Counted from the stretch's first letter, positions 19,090 to 27,947 are shown. The stretch is 64,000 bases of DNA from Lactococcus fujiensis JCM 16395 (GCF_002441655.1 NZ_JXJU01000002.1:62001-126000); one strand, 5' to 3'. Numbers and translations: made by a program. The notes: generated by a model not told the origin, from the letters alone.

Positions 19090-20190
19090 ATGGAACTATC
19101 TGAAATTAGAAATCTATTGGAAAAACATCATCAAAAAGTAGAGGATTTCCGCAATGCTTTGGACCTTGATCGGCTCGAAGAAGAAATCGCTCTTTTTGAC
19201 AATGATATGGCCGATCCCAATTTTTGGAATGACTCAACTGCAGCTCAAAAAGTAATCGATGAATCAAACATCTTGAAAGCAAAATACGACAATTTTATGC
19301 ACATGTCTGACCTTTATGAAGAGGCTGAAGCCATGCTTGAAATGCTTCAAGAAGAACCAGATGAAGAAATGCAAGAAGAACTTGAAGCAAATGTCGTTGA
19401 ACTTGAAGAAGTCATCGAGAAATACGAACTTGAAATTTTGCTCAATCAACCTTATGACCACATGAATGCCATTGTGGAAATTCATCCAGGTTCTGGTGGA
19501 ACAGAGGCACAGGACTGGGGATCAATGCTGATGCGGATGTATACACGTTGGGGTGAAGCACATGGATATAAAGTTGAAATCTTGGATTATCAGGACGGCG
19601 ACGTTGCTGGTCTCAAATCGGTAACAATTCGCTTCAATGGTCACAATGCCTACGGCTTTTTACGTGGTGAAAAAGGCGTTCACCGTTTGGTTCGAATTTC
19701 TCCTTTTGATTCGGCAAACCGTCGTCATACCTCATTTACATCGGTTGATGTCATGCCTGAATTGGATAAGACTATCGAAGTCAACATTAGCAAGTCAGAC
19801 CTCAAACGGGATGTCTTTCACGCTGGTGGAGCAGGTGGACAAAACGTCAATAAGGTAACCACAGGGGTTCGTTATACGCATATTCCAACAGGAATTGTCG
19901 TTCAATCAACTATTGACCGGACACAATACGGAAATGATGAAATTGCCCTTAATATGTTAAAATCTAAATTGGTTCAACTTGAAATGGACAAAAAACAAGC
20001 CGAAGTTGATGAATTACGTGGAGACCAATCAGAAATTTCTTGGGGAAGTCAAATACGTTCCTACGTTTTCATGCCTTATCAATTAGTTAAAGATACCAGA
20101 ACTGGCTTTGAATCTGGTCAGATTGATAATGTGATGGATGGTGATATTGACGGCTTCATCAATGCATATTTGCGTTGGAAAACACTCTAA
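19090..20190 (+). CDS. prfB: Peptide chain release factor 2
   Basis: RF2 reads UAA and UGA stop codons. From ATG 19090 it is 366 aa, the same as B. subtilis RF2, and begins [10 protein letters not shown] as in relatives. The catalytic GGQ is at about residues 249-251 and the region with [14 protein letters not shown] holds the stop-recognition SPF tripeptide. The reading frame is continuous: the place where most bacteria carry a +1 programmed frameshift reads [11 protein letters not shown] with TTG GAC and no in-frame TGA and no AGGGGG stimulator. The usual autoregulation is therefore absent. A longer start at 19081 overlaps the promoter and is less likely. Confidence 0.93.
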   Translation: MELSEIRNLLEKHHQKVEDFRNALDLDRLEEEIALFDNDMADPNFWNDSTAAQKVIDESNILKAKYDNFMHMSDLYEEAEAMLEMLQEEPDEEMQEELEANVVELEEVIEKYELEILLNQPYDHMNAIVEIHPGSGGTEAQDWGSMLMRMYTRWGEAHGYKVEILDYQDGDVAGLKSVTIRFNGHNAYGFLRGEKGVHRLVRISPFDSANRRHTSFTSVDVMPELDKTIEVNISKSDLKRDVFHAGGAGGQNVNKVTTGVRYTHIPTGIVVQSTIDRTQYGNDEIALNMLKSKLVQLEMDKKQAEVDELRGDQSEISWGSQIRSYVFMPYQLVKDTRTGFESGQIDNVMDGDIDGFINAYLRWKTL

Positions 20191-20252
20191 TGTGTGTGAA
20201 TTCAAGTGCAGAATGAAACACTTCTTTAACTAAATTGTTATAATAAAGAAAT

Positions 20253-20290
20253 CAGTGATATGAATTGACTTACTTTATCGCTGCTTTTTT
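20253..20290 (+). terminator. Probable prfB terminator overlapping the ftsE promoter
   Basis: CAGTGATA (20253-20260) pairs with TATCGCTG (20276-20283) with one G-U pair and is followed by CTTTTTT. The T-run reaches into the -35/-10 spacer of the ftsE promoter. Confidence 0.55.
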
Positions 20291-20298
20291 GATATAAT
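20270..20298 (+). promoter_or_regulatory. Promoter of ftsEX
   Basis: TTACTT, 17-bp spacer and TATAAT (20293-20298) preceded by TG at 20290-20291 give an extended -10 promoter about 130 bases before ftsE. Confidence 0.65.
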
Positions 20299-20304
20299 TG
20301 TAAC

Positions 20305-20428
20305 GTCCGTACTCAGCGAAGTATGGAGAATTTAGAGTAAACTCGACGAGTTTGCAAACGAATAAAACATTTTACTTGTCCCATTATTGATGGGAATGAG
20401 TAAAAATATTTGCATAGGAAAGGTACTC
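20305..20428 (+). promoter_or_regulatory. Structured 5' leader of ftsEX
   Basis: Three hairpins follow one another: CCGTACT/AGTATGG (20307-20326), AACTCG/CGAGTT (20340-20352) and a longer one made of ATTTTACT..TCCCAT / ATGGGA..AGTAAAAAT (about 20369-20407). None has a U-run, so it is not a classical attenuator. No known riboswitch was recognised. Confidence 0.5.
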
Positions 20429-21121
20429 ATGAGTATTATTAAACTAAGCAATGTGACAAAAAAATATTCAAATGGAACGACCGCTTTACGTAATATTTCC
20501 CTCGAAATTGAACCGGGTGAATTTACGTATATTGTTGGTCCATCTGGAGCTGGTAAATCAACTTTTATCAAGTTGCTTTACCGCGAACTGAAGATTGATA
20601 AAGGTTCAGGTCACGTTGCAAAATATGATTTAAGCAAGCTGAAAGGGCGCGAAGTTCCAATGCTTCGGCGTTCTGTCGGAGTTGTTTTCCAAGACTATAA
20701 ATTGTTGCCTAAAAAGACAGTATTTGAAAATATTGCTTACGCAATGGAAGTTATTGGAAAAAATCCACGCGAAATCAAAAAACGGGTCAGTGAAGTTCTC
20801 GATTTGGTCGGTTTAAAACACAAAATTCGTTCGTTCCCTAATGAACTCTCGGGTGGGGAACAACAACGTGTAGCAATTGCTCGTTCAATTGCTAATGCCC
20901 CTAAAGTCCTAATTGCCGATGAACCAACTGGTAATTTGGACCCAGAAAATTCTTGGGAAATTATGAATTTGCTCGAAAAGATTAATCTTCAAGGCACAAC
21001 GATTCTCATGGCAACACACAATAGCCAAATCGTAAATACGTTGAAACACCGTGTTATTGCGATTGAAAATGGACGTATTGTTCGTGACCAAGAGGAAGGA
21101 GATTATGGCTATGATGATTAG
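20429..21121 (+). CDS. ftsE: Cell-division ATPase FtsE
   Basis: ATPase of the FtsEX complex, which in streptococci activates the PcsB peptidoglycan hydrolase at the septum. The protein has 230 aa. Walker [10 protein letters not shown] is near residues 36-44, the signature [14 protein letters not shown] near 138, and Walker [14 protein letters not shown] near 160. The ATG at 20429 is chosen because AGGAAAGG lies just upstream; the frame is open to 20387 but that extension lacks a ribosome site and runs through the leader hairpin. ftsX overlaps the last 17 bases. Confidence 0.95.
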   Translation: MSIIKLSNVTKKYSNGTTALRNISLEIEPGEFTYIVGPSGAGKSTFIKLLYRELKIDKGSGHVAKYDLSKLKGREVPMLRRSVGVVFQDYKLLPKKTVFENIAYAMEVIGKNPREIKKRVSEVLDLVGLKHKIRSFPNELSGGEQQRVAIARSIANAPKVLIADEPTGNLDPENSWEIMNLLEKINLQGTTILMATHNSQIVNTLKHRVIAIENGRIVRDQEEGDYGYDD

Positions 21122-22046
21122 AAATTTCTTTAGACATATCGGTGAATCTCTTAAGAACATAAAACGTAACGGCTGGATGACCATTGCTGCCGTTTCATCA
21201 GTTATGATTACACTTGTCCTTGTTGGTGCATTTTTGTCAATTATCATGAATGTATCAAAATTGGCTACAGATATAGAAAATAATGTCCGTATCGTGGCAT
21301 ACATGAATTTGGACGTACACGACCAGGAACAAAAGGTGACTGATCCAAAAGATTCTTCCAAGCAGATAACGAATGCCGATTATAAAAAAGTTTATAACCA
21401 GTTGACGAAATTGTCGGATGTGAAGACCATTAAATTTTCTAGTAAGCAAGAACAATTGAATCAATTAACTGAATCGATTCCAACTTATAAATTATTTAAA
21501 GGGGATGCTAATCCGCTTTATGATGCCTACATCATCGAAGCAGATTCTCCAAACAAAGTTAAATCCATTGCGGCTCAAGTTCAAAAAATTTCTAGCATAA
21601 ACAAAGTCAATTATGGTGGTTCAAGCACGACCAAAATCTTTGCTTTTGCAAAATCTATTCGACTTTGGGGAATTGGTTTGGCTGCACTTTTGCTTTTCAT
21701 GGCTATCTTTTTGATCCAGAATACCATTCGTATTACGATCATGTCCCGTCAACGTGAGATTCAAATTATGCGTCTGGTTGGGGCTAAGAACGGCTATATT
21801 CGTTGGCCATTCTTCCTTGAAGGTGCATGGGTTGGCCTATTGGGTTCAATCATACCAAGTCTCTTGTTAGCATGGGGTTATAAAATTGCTTATAACAGCT
21901 TGCTTCCAAGTCTTCGACCACAACAATTGTACCTTTACTCACCAAGTTCATTTATTCCTCAAATTACAGGAATTATGGTTGTCATTGGTGTCTTGATTGG
22001 TTCATTTGGAGCCTTGCTCTCGATGCGCCGATTCTTGAGAATATAA
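21105..22046 (+). CDS. ftsX: Cell-division membrane protein FtsX
   Basis: Membrane partner of FtsE, 313 aa. There is one N-terminal transmembrane helix (about residues 25-48), an extracellular domain of about 130 residues, and three C-terminal helices in the FtsX/MacB fold. The motif IMSRQREIQIMRLVGAKNGYIRWPF is typical. The extracellular loop is the expected docking site for the secreted hydrolase. The start is the ATG at 21105 or 21111; AGGAAGGA at 21093-21100 serves either. The gene overlaps ftsE, which ensures coupled translation, and is followed by two terminators. Confidence 0.94.
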   Translation: MAMMIRNFFRHIGESLKNIKRNGWMTIAAVSSVMITLVLVGAFLSIIMNVSKLATDIENNVRIVAYMNLDVHDQEQKVTDPKDSSKQITNADYKKVYNQLTKLSDVKTIKFSSKQEQLNQLTESIPTYKLFKGDANPLYDAYIIEADSPNKVKSIAAQVQKISSINKVNYGGSSTTKIFAFAKSIRLWGIGLAALLLFMAIFLIQNTIRITIMSRQREIQIMRLVGAKNGYIRWPFFLEGAWVGLLGSIIPSLLLAWGYKIAYNSLLPSLRPQQLYLYSPSSFIPQITGIMVVIGVLIGSFGALLSMRRFLRI

Positions 22047-22052
22047 AAGAAA

Positions 22053-22077
22053 AAAGCTTGCCTAGCGAGCTTTTTTT
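22053..22077 (+). terminator. Terminator of ftsEX
   Basis: AAAGCTTGC and GCGAGCTTT pair (one G-U) around a 3-base loop, followed by T. Confidence 0.85.
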
Positions 22078-22082
22078 GTAAT

Positions 22083-22110
22083 AAAAAAATCTCCTTTGGG
22101 AGATTTTTTA
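22083..22110. terminator. Terminator between ftsX and nrdF, both directions
   Basis: AAAATCTCC-TTT-GGGAGATTTT flanked by A and T runs ends directly at the stop of nrdF. It suits the minus-strand nrd operon and adds a second stop for ftsEX. Confidence 0.85.
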
Positions 22111-23088
22111 TTAAATATTATAGTCATCATCTGACATTGATTCAACTTCGCCGAGGAGATAGGAGTTTCCAACTTGACTGAAGAAATCGTGATTTGATGA
22201 AGAAGTAGAGATTCCATTCATCACGACAGGATTAACGTCTGCGGCCGTATCTGGAAAGAGCGGATCTTGACCTAAATTCATCAATGCTTTGTTAGCGTTA
22301 TAGCGGAGGAAAGTTTTGACTTCCTCGGTCCAACCGATTTCATCATAGAGCAATTCAGCATAGCGTTCTTCATTTTCGTACAATTCATAAAGTAAATCAT
22401 ACATCCAACTTCTAAACTCGTCTTGTTCAGCTTCTGAAAGTTCGTTGAACCCGAGTTGGAACTTATATCCAATGTAAGTGCCATGGACTGACTCATCACG
22501 TAAAATCAATTTAATGATTTCGGCTGCATTAATCATTTTGTTGTTTCCGAGGTACCAAAGCGGTGTGTAAAAACCAGAGTAGAAAAGGAAGCTTTCCAAG
22601 AAAACAGAAGCCACTTTTTTTTGCAAGGGTGTGCCATCTTGGTAGTAATGGTTGAGGATTTCAGCTTTTTTCTGCATGTATTCATTGTTATCAACCCAGT
22701 CAAACAGCTCGTCAATTTCGGCTTTTGAAAGCAGAGTTGAAAAGACGGTTGAATATGACTTCGCATGTACTGATTCCATGAAGATAATGTTGTTGAAACA
22801 CGCACGTTCTTGCATGGTTCGTGCATCGTCAAGCATAGCCACATTTCCGTCTTGAGATTGAAGTGTATCAAGTAAGGTTAAGCCTGCAAAGACTTTGCTG
22901 TAAGTGTGGCGTTCCAAATCAGTCAATTTACCGCGCCAGTCATCAAGGTCATTTGAGACAGGAACACGTGTATCCAGCCAAAATTGGCTCGTTAATTTTT
23001 CCCAAGTGTATTTGTCAATGGAATCTTCAATTGAATTCCAGTTAATTGCAGCGTAATTTGCTGCACCACGTTTTGTATCGTAATTCAT
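22111..23088 (-). CDS. nrdF: Class Ib ribonucleotide reductase, small (radical) subunit
   Basis: NrdF carries the dimetal site and tyrosyl radical of the aerobic class Ib reductase that makes deoxyribonucleotides. The protein has 325 aa. The metal ligands are seen in IFMESVHAKSYS (Glu and His, with the radical Tyr in the last motif, near residue 106), ESFLFYSGF and RDESVHGTYIGY. The C-terminus ends with an acidic/aromatic tail (DDDYNI) of the kind that docks on NrdE. It is the last gene of nrdH-I-E-F, 71 bases after nrdE. Confidence 0.96.
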   Translation of the reverse strand: MNYDTKRGAANYAAINWNSIEDSIDKYTWEKLTSQFWLDTRVPVSNDLDDWRGKLTDLERHTYSKVFAGLTLLDTLQSQDGNVAMLDDARTMQERACFNNIIFMESVHAKSYSTVFSTLLSKAEIDELFDWVDNNEYMQKKAEILNHYYQDGTPLQKKVASVFLESFLFYSGFYTPLWYLGNNKMINAAEIIKLILRDESVHGTYIGYKFQLGFNELSEAEQDEFRSWMYDLLYELYENEERYAELLYDEIGWTEEVKTFLRYNANKALMNLGQDPLFPDTAADVNPVVMNGISTSSSNHDFFSQVGNSYLLGEVESMSDDDYNI

Positions 23089-23159
23089 TAATATTTTCCT
23101 TCTCTTTGAAAGGCATCATCTTTTGTCATCGCAAACAAAGATTTACTCAGACTTCTAAG

Positions 23160-25328
23160 TTAGATGACACATGATTCACATTGATTTGCGCCCACTTCAT
23201 CTTCGTCATCAGTAAAGGTACGGACGTAATAAATGGTTTTGATCCCTTTTTTGTAAGCATAGTTACGTAAAATAGAAAGGTCACGCGTTGTCATTTTATT
23301 CGTTGAAACTTTCCATTCATAGAGGCCTTCAGGCAAGGTAGAACGCATGAAGAGAGTCAATGAGAGACCTTGGTCAACGTGTTCTGTTGCCGCTGCATAA
23401 ACATCGATTACGGCACGCATATCAGTATCGTAGGCTGATTTGTAGTAAGGAATTGTATCAGTAGCAAGTCCAGCAGCTGGGTAGTAAATTTTTCCAACTT
23501 TCTTTTCTTGACGTTCTTCGATACGATTTACAATTGGGTGAATTGAAGAAGAACAATCATTAATGTATGAAATTGAACCATTTGGTGCAACGGCCATTCG
23601 ATAAGAATTATAAACCCCATTTTCCATTACAGAAGTCTTCAAAGCAGCCCAATCTTCAGGTGTTGGAACTTTGATGTCAGCAAACAAGGCTTTAATTTTA
23701 TCAGAGGTCACATCAAAATAATCGTGCGTTAGGTATTTGTCAAAGTATGAACCATCCGCATAGGCAGAGCGTTCAAATCCAGCAAAACTTGCATTTTTTT
23801 CAATAGCCAATTCATTTGAAGCAACCAAAGTATAGTAGTTCAATAACATGAAATAAACACTCGTGAATTCAACGGCTTCTTTTGAATCATAATGAATATG
23901 ATTATTGGCAAGGAAACTGTGTAAGCCCATTGCACCAAGTCCTATAGCATGCATTTGACCATTTCCCTTGCGGACTGTTGGTACAGTGTCCAAATTCGTT
24001 GTTTCAGAAATGAATGTCAAGGCGCGAACCATTGATTCAATAGATGTTCCAAAATCAGCACCAGATGTCATCATGTTCATGATGTTTGTTGAACCCAAGT
24101 TGCAGGCAACGTCTGTTCCGAGGACTTCATAAGTTTGGTCATCACTGAGGACTGAAGGCGTTTGAACTTGTAAAATTTCAGAACACAGGTTTGACATAGA
24201 AATAATACCATCTACAGGATTGGCTTTATTCGCTGTATCAATATTGATGACATAAGGATAACCAGATTCTTGTTGAAGTTTTGAAATTTCTTGTTCAACT
24301 GTACGAGCATCCAATTTTTTCTTACGAATCTTTGGATTAGCCACCATATTGTCGTATTCAGCGGTAATATCCACTTCAACATAGGGTTTGTTATAAACAC
24401 GTTCTACAGTATAAGGTTCGAAGGTGTACATGGGTTCGCCTTTACGAACCAATTCGTAAAATTTATCAGGTACGGTTACTCCGAGTGACAAAGTTTTTAC
24501 GCGAATTTTTTCATCCGCATTTTCTTTTTTTGTAGAAAGAAATTCCAAAATGTCGGGGTGGAAAATTGAAAGGTAAACGACACCTGCCCCTTGACGTTGC
24601 CCCAATTGATTGGCATAGGAAAAAGCATCTTCAAATAATTTCATGACCGGAACGACACCAGCCGCTACACCATCATAACCTTTAATTGGAGCACCAGCTC
24701 CACGCAAGTTTGACAAATTAAGGCCAACACCACCACCATTTTTAGAAAGTTGGAGGGCAGAATTAATTGTTCGGCCGATAGAATTCATATCATCTGAAAT
24801 CTGTAACAAGAAACATGAAACAAATTCACCACGACGTTGACGACCAGCATTCAAGAATGTAGGTGTTGCAGGTTGGTAGCGGCGGTTGATCATTGAAAAA
24901 GCTAGATCGCGCGCTAAATTCTCGCTGCCATCTGCCATGTACAAGGCATTCATCAAAACCCGATCTTCAAAATCTTCAAGGTACATTTCGCCTTCGTTGT
25001 CTTTCATCGCATACTGATTGTAAAATTTGTATGCCGCCATGAAAGAATCAAAACGGAAGCCAAAAGCACCCAGCTCTTTGCGTAATCCCGTGATAAATTC
25101 TGGACTGTATTTACGGATAAAAGCTTCTTCAAGATAGGTATTTTCAAGTAACCATTCGATTTTGTCCATGTAAGTTTCCGCATGAAAACTGTTAGGTCGT
25201 ACGTTTTCTTTAAAAAAGGCTTTGATTGCCTCACGGTCTTTTGCTAATGGAATTGAGCCATTAACGGGAATATTTATTTCGTTATTGAGTTCGAAATAAG
25301 TGACATCATTAAGTTCTTTGAGAGACAT
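23160..25328 (-). CDS. nrdE: Class Ib ribonucleotide reductase, large catalytic subunit
   Basis: NrdE reduces ribonucleoside diphosphates in the cytosol. It has 722 aa, the usual length. The GGGVGLNLSNLRGAGAPIKG and CSEILQ (active-site Cys) regions, the NLGSTN block and the YYVRTF tail are present. The C-terminus ends QCESCVI, whose CxxC pair is re-reduced by the NrdH glutaredoxin-like protein. The N-terminus lacks a full ATP-cone, as expected for class Ib. It lies between nrdI and nrdF. The 115-bp gap from nrdI holds two hairpins. Confidence 0.96.
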   Translation of the reverse strand: MSLKELNDVTYFELNNEINIPVNGSIPLAKDREAIKAFFKENVRPNSFHAETYMDKIEWLLENTYLEEAFIRKYSPEFITGLRKELGAFGFRFDSFMAAYKFYNQYAMKDNEGEMYLEDFEDRVLMNALYMADGSENLARDLAFSMINRRYQPATPTFLNAGRQRRGEFVSCFLLQISDDMNSIGRTINSALQLSKNGGGVGLNLSNLRGAGAPIKGYDGVAAGVVPVMKLFEDAFSYANQLGQRQGAGVVYLSIFHPDILEFLSTKKENADEKIRVKTLSLGVTVPDKFYELVRKGEPMYTFEPYTVERVYNKPYVEVDITAEYDNMVANPKIRKKKLDARTVEQEISKLQQESGYPYVINIDTANKANPVDGIISMSNLCSEILQVQTPSVLSDDQTYEVLGTDVACNLGSTNIMNMMTSGADFGTSIESMVRALTFISETTNLDTVPTVRKGNGQMHAIGLGAMGLHSFLANNHIHYDSKEAVEFTSVYFMLLNYYTLVASNELAIEKNASFAGFERSAYADGSYFDKYLTHDYFDVTSDKIKALFADIKVPTPEDWAALKTSVMENGVYNSYRMAVAPNGSISYINDCSSSIHPIVNRIEERQEKKVGKIYYPAAGLATDTIPYYKSAYDTDMRAVIDVYAAATEHVDQGLSLTLFMRSTLPEGLYEWKVSTNKMTTRDLSILRNYAYKKGIKTIYYVRTFTDDEDEVGANQCESCVI

Positions 25329-25354
25329 AGCTGCCTTTCTATCTATGTGAAATT

Positions 25355-25410
25355 ATTTTCTAATTCATTTAGAAAATGCACTAGGAGAGCCGAAATCTAT
25401 GCTCTCCTAG
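25355..25410 (-). other. Two hairpins between nrdI and nrdE
   Basis: CTAGGAGAGC / GCTCTCCTAG (25381-25390 and 25401-25410) is a perfect 10-bp stem, and ATTTTCTAA / TTAGAAAAT (25355-25363 and 25369-25377) a second 9-bp stem. There is no U-run on the coding strand, so mRNA processing or stability control is more likely than termination. Confidence 0.65.
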
Positions 25411-25443
25411 AATAATATTGTTCCAATGTTCGGACTTCATGGA

Positions 25444-25869
25444 TTAATGCGGTGAAGTTCTAATTTTTGCTCCGGCATCCAATTTTTGAATTAGTGTTTG
25501 CACAAATTCGACATCCTTTGGAGTGCCATTAAATTCAAAATCATATAATATAGGAATTTGATATTTAGCGGATAATTCTTTAGCAGTATAAATGTAGATG
25601 CCTGCAAAATTTTTATTGCCTGTGCCAATGATACCTTTACAGAAAGCGGCATTTAAGCCCCATGCCATAAACTCAAAGACAGGATCGACGACGTCTTGAC
25701 TCTGTCTAACAGTGGGGGTCTCTTCAGCATATGATGGTGTGATGAGAAGAAACGGTTCTGTTAGCTCAATGTCGGGTTCGTCAGCCGTAATTTCGACGGC
25801 AGTTACATTTTGAAGTTTGCTTATAAAGCGACGGGTTTGGCCCGTAAGACTAAAATAAACAATTTTCAT
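25444..25869 (-). CDS. nrdI: Flavodoxin-like NrdI
   Basis: NrdI is a small FMN protein that supplies the oxidant for assembling the Mn(III)2-tyrosyl radical in NrdF. The protein has 141 aa. The N-terminal phosphate-binding loop is [11 protein letters not shown] (residues 5-15), and the [10 protein letters not shown] block near 82 is diagnostic of the family. The start lies 2 bases after the nrdH stop with no clear Shine-Dalgarno, so translation is probably coupled to nrdH. Confidence 0.94.
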   Translation of the reverse strand: MKIVYFSLTGQTRRFISKLQNVTAVEITADEPDIELTEPFLLITPSYAEETPTVRQSQDVVDPVFEFMAWGLNAAFCKGIIGTGNKNFAGIYIYTAKELSAKYQIPILYDFEFNGTPKDVEFVQTLIQKLDAGAKIRTSPH

Positions 25870-25871
25870 AA

Positions 25872-26090
25872 TTAAACCAATTTAGCGAGTTCGGAAGGAC
25901 GGAAACCTGAAAAAGAAATTTCGTCTTTTTTGATAACCGGTGCTGCACGGTATCCCATGTCTAAAACAGTTTGGATAAATTCGGGTTTTTCATCAATGTT
26001 AATTTCATCAAATTCAACATCATGTTCATTTAACCATTTTTTTACCATTTTGCATTGCATGCAATTGTTTTTTGAATAAACAGTGACCAT
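25872..26090 (-). CDS. nrdH: Glutaredoxin-like NrdH redoxin
   Basis: NrdH (72 aa) is the electron donor of the class Ib reductase. It has glutaredoxin-like sequence but is reduced by thioredoxin reductase. The redox motif is CMQCKM (Cys at residues 10 and 13), and the substrate-recognition element GYRAAPVI and FSGFRP C-terminal block are present. It is the first gene of the operon; GGAGG lies just before the ATG. The transcript has a leader of about 150 bases. Confidence 0.95.
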   Translation of the reverse strand: MVTVYSKNNCMQCKMVKKWLNEHDVEFDEINIDEKPEFIQTVLDMGYRAAPVIKKDEISFSGFRPSELAKLV

Positions 26091-26237
26091 AAGTTCCTCC
26101 AGAAATAATTAATGTGATTTATTGTTAATGCGCATCCGGTAGTTTTATCTATCCTAAGATAAAAACATCTGGCGTGACCTCATGCGTTGGAGTCTAAAAT
26201 AAGGGGCGACAGTTTCGGCGTATGTAAAATAAATTGT
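26091..26237 (-). promoter_or_regulatory. Long, GC-enriched 5' leader of nrdHIEF
   Basis: About 150 bases lie between the predicted start of transcription and nrdH. The stretch at about 26130-26215 is richer in G and C than other intergenic DNA here and can form stems, for example between the GCGCATCC segment (26130-26137) and the GCATGAGG-like segment on the coding strand. No known riboswitch consensus was recognised. Confidence 0.4.
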
Positions 26238-26243
26238 ACTTTT

Positions 26244-26272
26244 ATTTTAGTATAAAAAAAAACCTAAGTCAA
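26244..26272 (-). promoter_or_regulatory. Promoter of nrdHIEF
   Basis: On the minus strand TTGACT (26272-26267), a 17-bp spacer and TAAAAT (26249-26244) form a strong promoter. The -35 lies inside the loop and stem of the preceding plsY terminator. Confidence 0.75.
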
Positions 26273-26282
26273 GGTTTTTTTT
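26255..26282. terminator. Terminator of plsY
   Basis: An A-run with ACCT pairs with AGGT and a T-run around a 6-base loop, symmetric in both directions. It ends the minus-strand plsY transcript and overlaps the nrdH -35. Confidence 0.7.
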
Positions 26283-26336
26283 CTACATCTAGTGTTTTTT
26301 ATGTATTATTTTTAATTCAAACACTATATCTTGTGT
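26280..26336 (-). promoter_or_regulatory. Probable pair of NrdR boxes
   Basis: ACACTATATCTTGTGT (26321-26336) fits the NrdR consensus ACACWATATNTWGTGT at every defined position. A second, weaker match with an intact right half (CTAGTGT) spans 26280-26295. The start-to-start distance is 41 bp, close to four helical turns. The pair sits directly upstream of the nrdH promoter and overlaps the plsY stop codon. Confidence 0.75.
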
Positions 26337-26962
26337 TGTTTACTAAGGTTTAAGCCCCATGGTACGACACTTTCAACGTGTTTTCTAATGCGTGAAATAT
26401 TTGAAGCGTGGCGTGAAATGATAATTGTTGCCAGGGCCAAAACAATGAGGGTAAAAATCAAATCGTAATGGTGCAAAATAAAGGAGAAAGCAGGGAAAAT
26501 AGCAACACCAACAAGTGCGACTATTGCAGCGCTTATGCTTGAAAGTGAAATCATACTAAATAAATAAAGCATAATCACGAAAACGACTACCAAAAGTAAC
26601 AAGAAGAGTGGATTGTAGCCTAATAAAACCCCAGCCGAAGTTGCCACGGCCTTGCCGCCATGGAAATGATCGAAGATGGAGAAAGTATGTCCCAAAACGG
26701 CACATAAACCAAAGACGAGCACCGGGAGAGCAGTATTGTGAAAAAGACTTGGCAGTAAAACGGCGACGGTTCCTTTCAATAAATCAAAGAAGAAGACGAC
26801 AAGGCCAGCTTTTTTTCCAAGAATTCGGAAGGTATTGGTTGTTCCTGTATTTCCTGAGCCGAACTCATGTAGATTTTTCTTGAAAAAGATTTTGCCAATC
26901 CATAATCCGGCAGGAATAGACCCTAATAGGTAGGAAACGATAAGTAAAAGTACTGTTGTCAT
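26324..26962 (-). CDS. plsY: Acyl-phosphate:glycerol-3-phosphate acyltransferase
   Basis: PlsY makes lysophosphatidic acid from acyl-phosphate and glycerol 3-phosphate, the first committed step of phospholipid synthesis in most Gram-positives. The protein has 212 aa and about seven hydrophobic segments. The three conserved motifs are visible: GSIPAG near residue 15, [19 protein letters not shown] near 36-54, and the [12 protein letters not shown] loop near 100. The gene stands before parE on the other strand, a common neighbourhood in streptococci and lactococci. Its stop lies inside an NrdR box. Confidence 0.95.
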   Translation of the reverse strand: MTTVLLLIVSYLLGSIPAGLWIGKIFFKKNLHEFGSGNTGTTNTFRILGKKAGLVVFFFDLLKGTVAVLLPSLFHNTALPVLVFGLCAVLGHTFSIFDHFHGGKAVATSAGVLLGYNPLFLLLLVVVFVIMLYLFSMISLSSISAAIVALVGVAIFPAFSFILHHYDLIFTLIVLALATIIISRHASNISRIRKHVESVVPWGLNLSKQHKI

Positions 26963-27195
26963 TTTTTGTCCTAATATCTGCTATCGAAATCACAAAGGTG
27001 ATGTTGATAGTATTCTAAATTCTAAGTTTGCTCCTAATTATAGCATAAATATTGGAGAAAGCGGTGAAAAATCTTGGATGGTCTCAATCATAATCTTAAA
27101 TTTCACAAAGTTTAAGGTTTATGACTAAACTTTGTTAATTATAAAAATTAAGAATAAAATGTGAGACAGAATCAATAGGTTCAAACTTGTAAAAT

Positions 27196-27654
27196 GTGGC
27201 CGCCACAACCGCTGGAACATTTGCTTCAGATGGCACAGCTAGTGCCACACTAGTTTATACTTTGACGGCTGCTCAATATGCAGGCTTGACTCAAAAAGGA
27301 GATACGATTCAATCGCAAGTGACGGGGCTTGATAGGACGGATTCTACGACATTGACCATTGCCCCAACTTTTGCCAACGAAACTGAAACCATCCCACCAA
27401 TCAATACTCCTATAAAGTTCAATTATCCTGCTAAAACCAATGTGACCAAAAAGGGAGAAACAACCAAGGAAAGGTCAGAAGAGAAATTTTACGCCCCTAA
27501 AAATATAACTTCATACAGTCGCGTCTCACACGCTAACCATCACCTCTTGCCAAAAACGGGAACAGCTGATTCGACAGATTTAATCGCAATCGGTACGAGT
27601 TTGATTAGCCTTGCAGGAACGGTTTTACTTGGTCGAAAGAGAAAAAGGAGATAG
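27196..27654 (+). pseudogene. Truncated LPXTG surface protein (C-terminal remnant)
   Basis: An open frame of 152 codons encodes the wall-anchoring end of a surface protein: LPKTG near residue 118, a hydrophobic segment, and a tail of Arg/Lys (GRKRKRR). The first part resembles the end of an Ig-like or repeat domain. There is no signal peptide. An in-frame TAA lies two codons before the GTG at 27196, so the coding part upstream is missing. Without a signal peptide the product cannot reach sortase. This is best read as the 3' end of a large adhesin gene left by deletion; a sequencing error upstream would be the alternative. Confidence 0.75.
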
Positions 27655-27663
27655 GGACAACAG

Positions 27664-27704
27664 AACGAAACAAAAAGCGAAACTTTTCCGCTTTTTGTTT
27701 CGTT
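27664..27704 (+). terminator. Strong hairpin after the truncated surface protein
   Basis: A perfect 16-bp stem (arms 27664-27679 and 27689-27704) with a 9-base loop. Its lower arm contains five T in a row. The intact terminator suggests the gene was once expressed. Confidence 0.8.
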
Positions 27705-27947
27705 TAATTAATTAAATTCAGACAATAGCTTCATTCAACTAAAAACATACTAAGAAAATAAATTAAACTTACTGGGAAACAGGGACAAACACATCGATAA
27801 AGAAAGTTCGATCATTAAGAATACTTAAGTTATCCAATGAGTTACAAATATAGAGAAGAAAGGAGAGAAAGGAGTAGAACTCAGTGGACAATATTTATTG
27901 AACTAAATAAGAGAGCTACAATTTTTCATTCGTTTAAAAAGTCTGCT
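27705..27947. other. Intergenic stretch, nothing recognised
   Basis: No gene, repeat or RNA was recognised here. A 61-codon open frame at 27837-28022 lacks a ribosome site and overlaps the parE promoter, so it is not annotated. Confidence 0.5.

Noticed and set aside
20387-20428. Longer FtsE N-terminus
   Set aside because: The extension lacks a ribosome site and is part of the leader hairpin, while AGGAAAGG marks ATG 20429.
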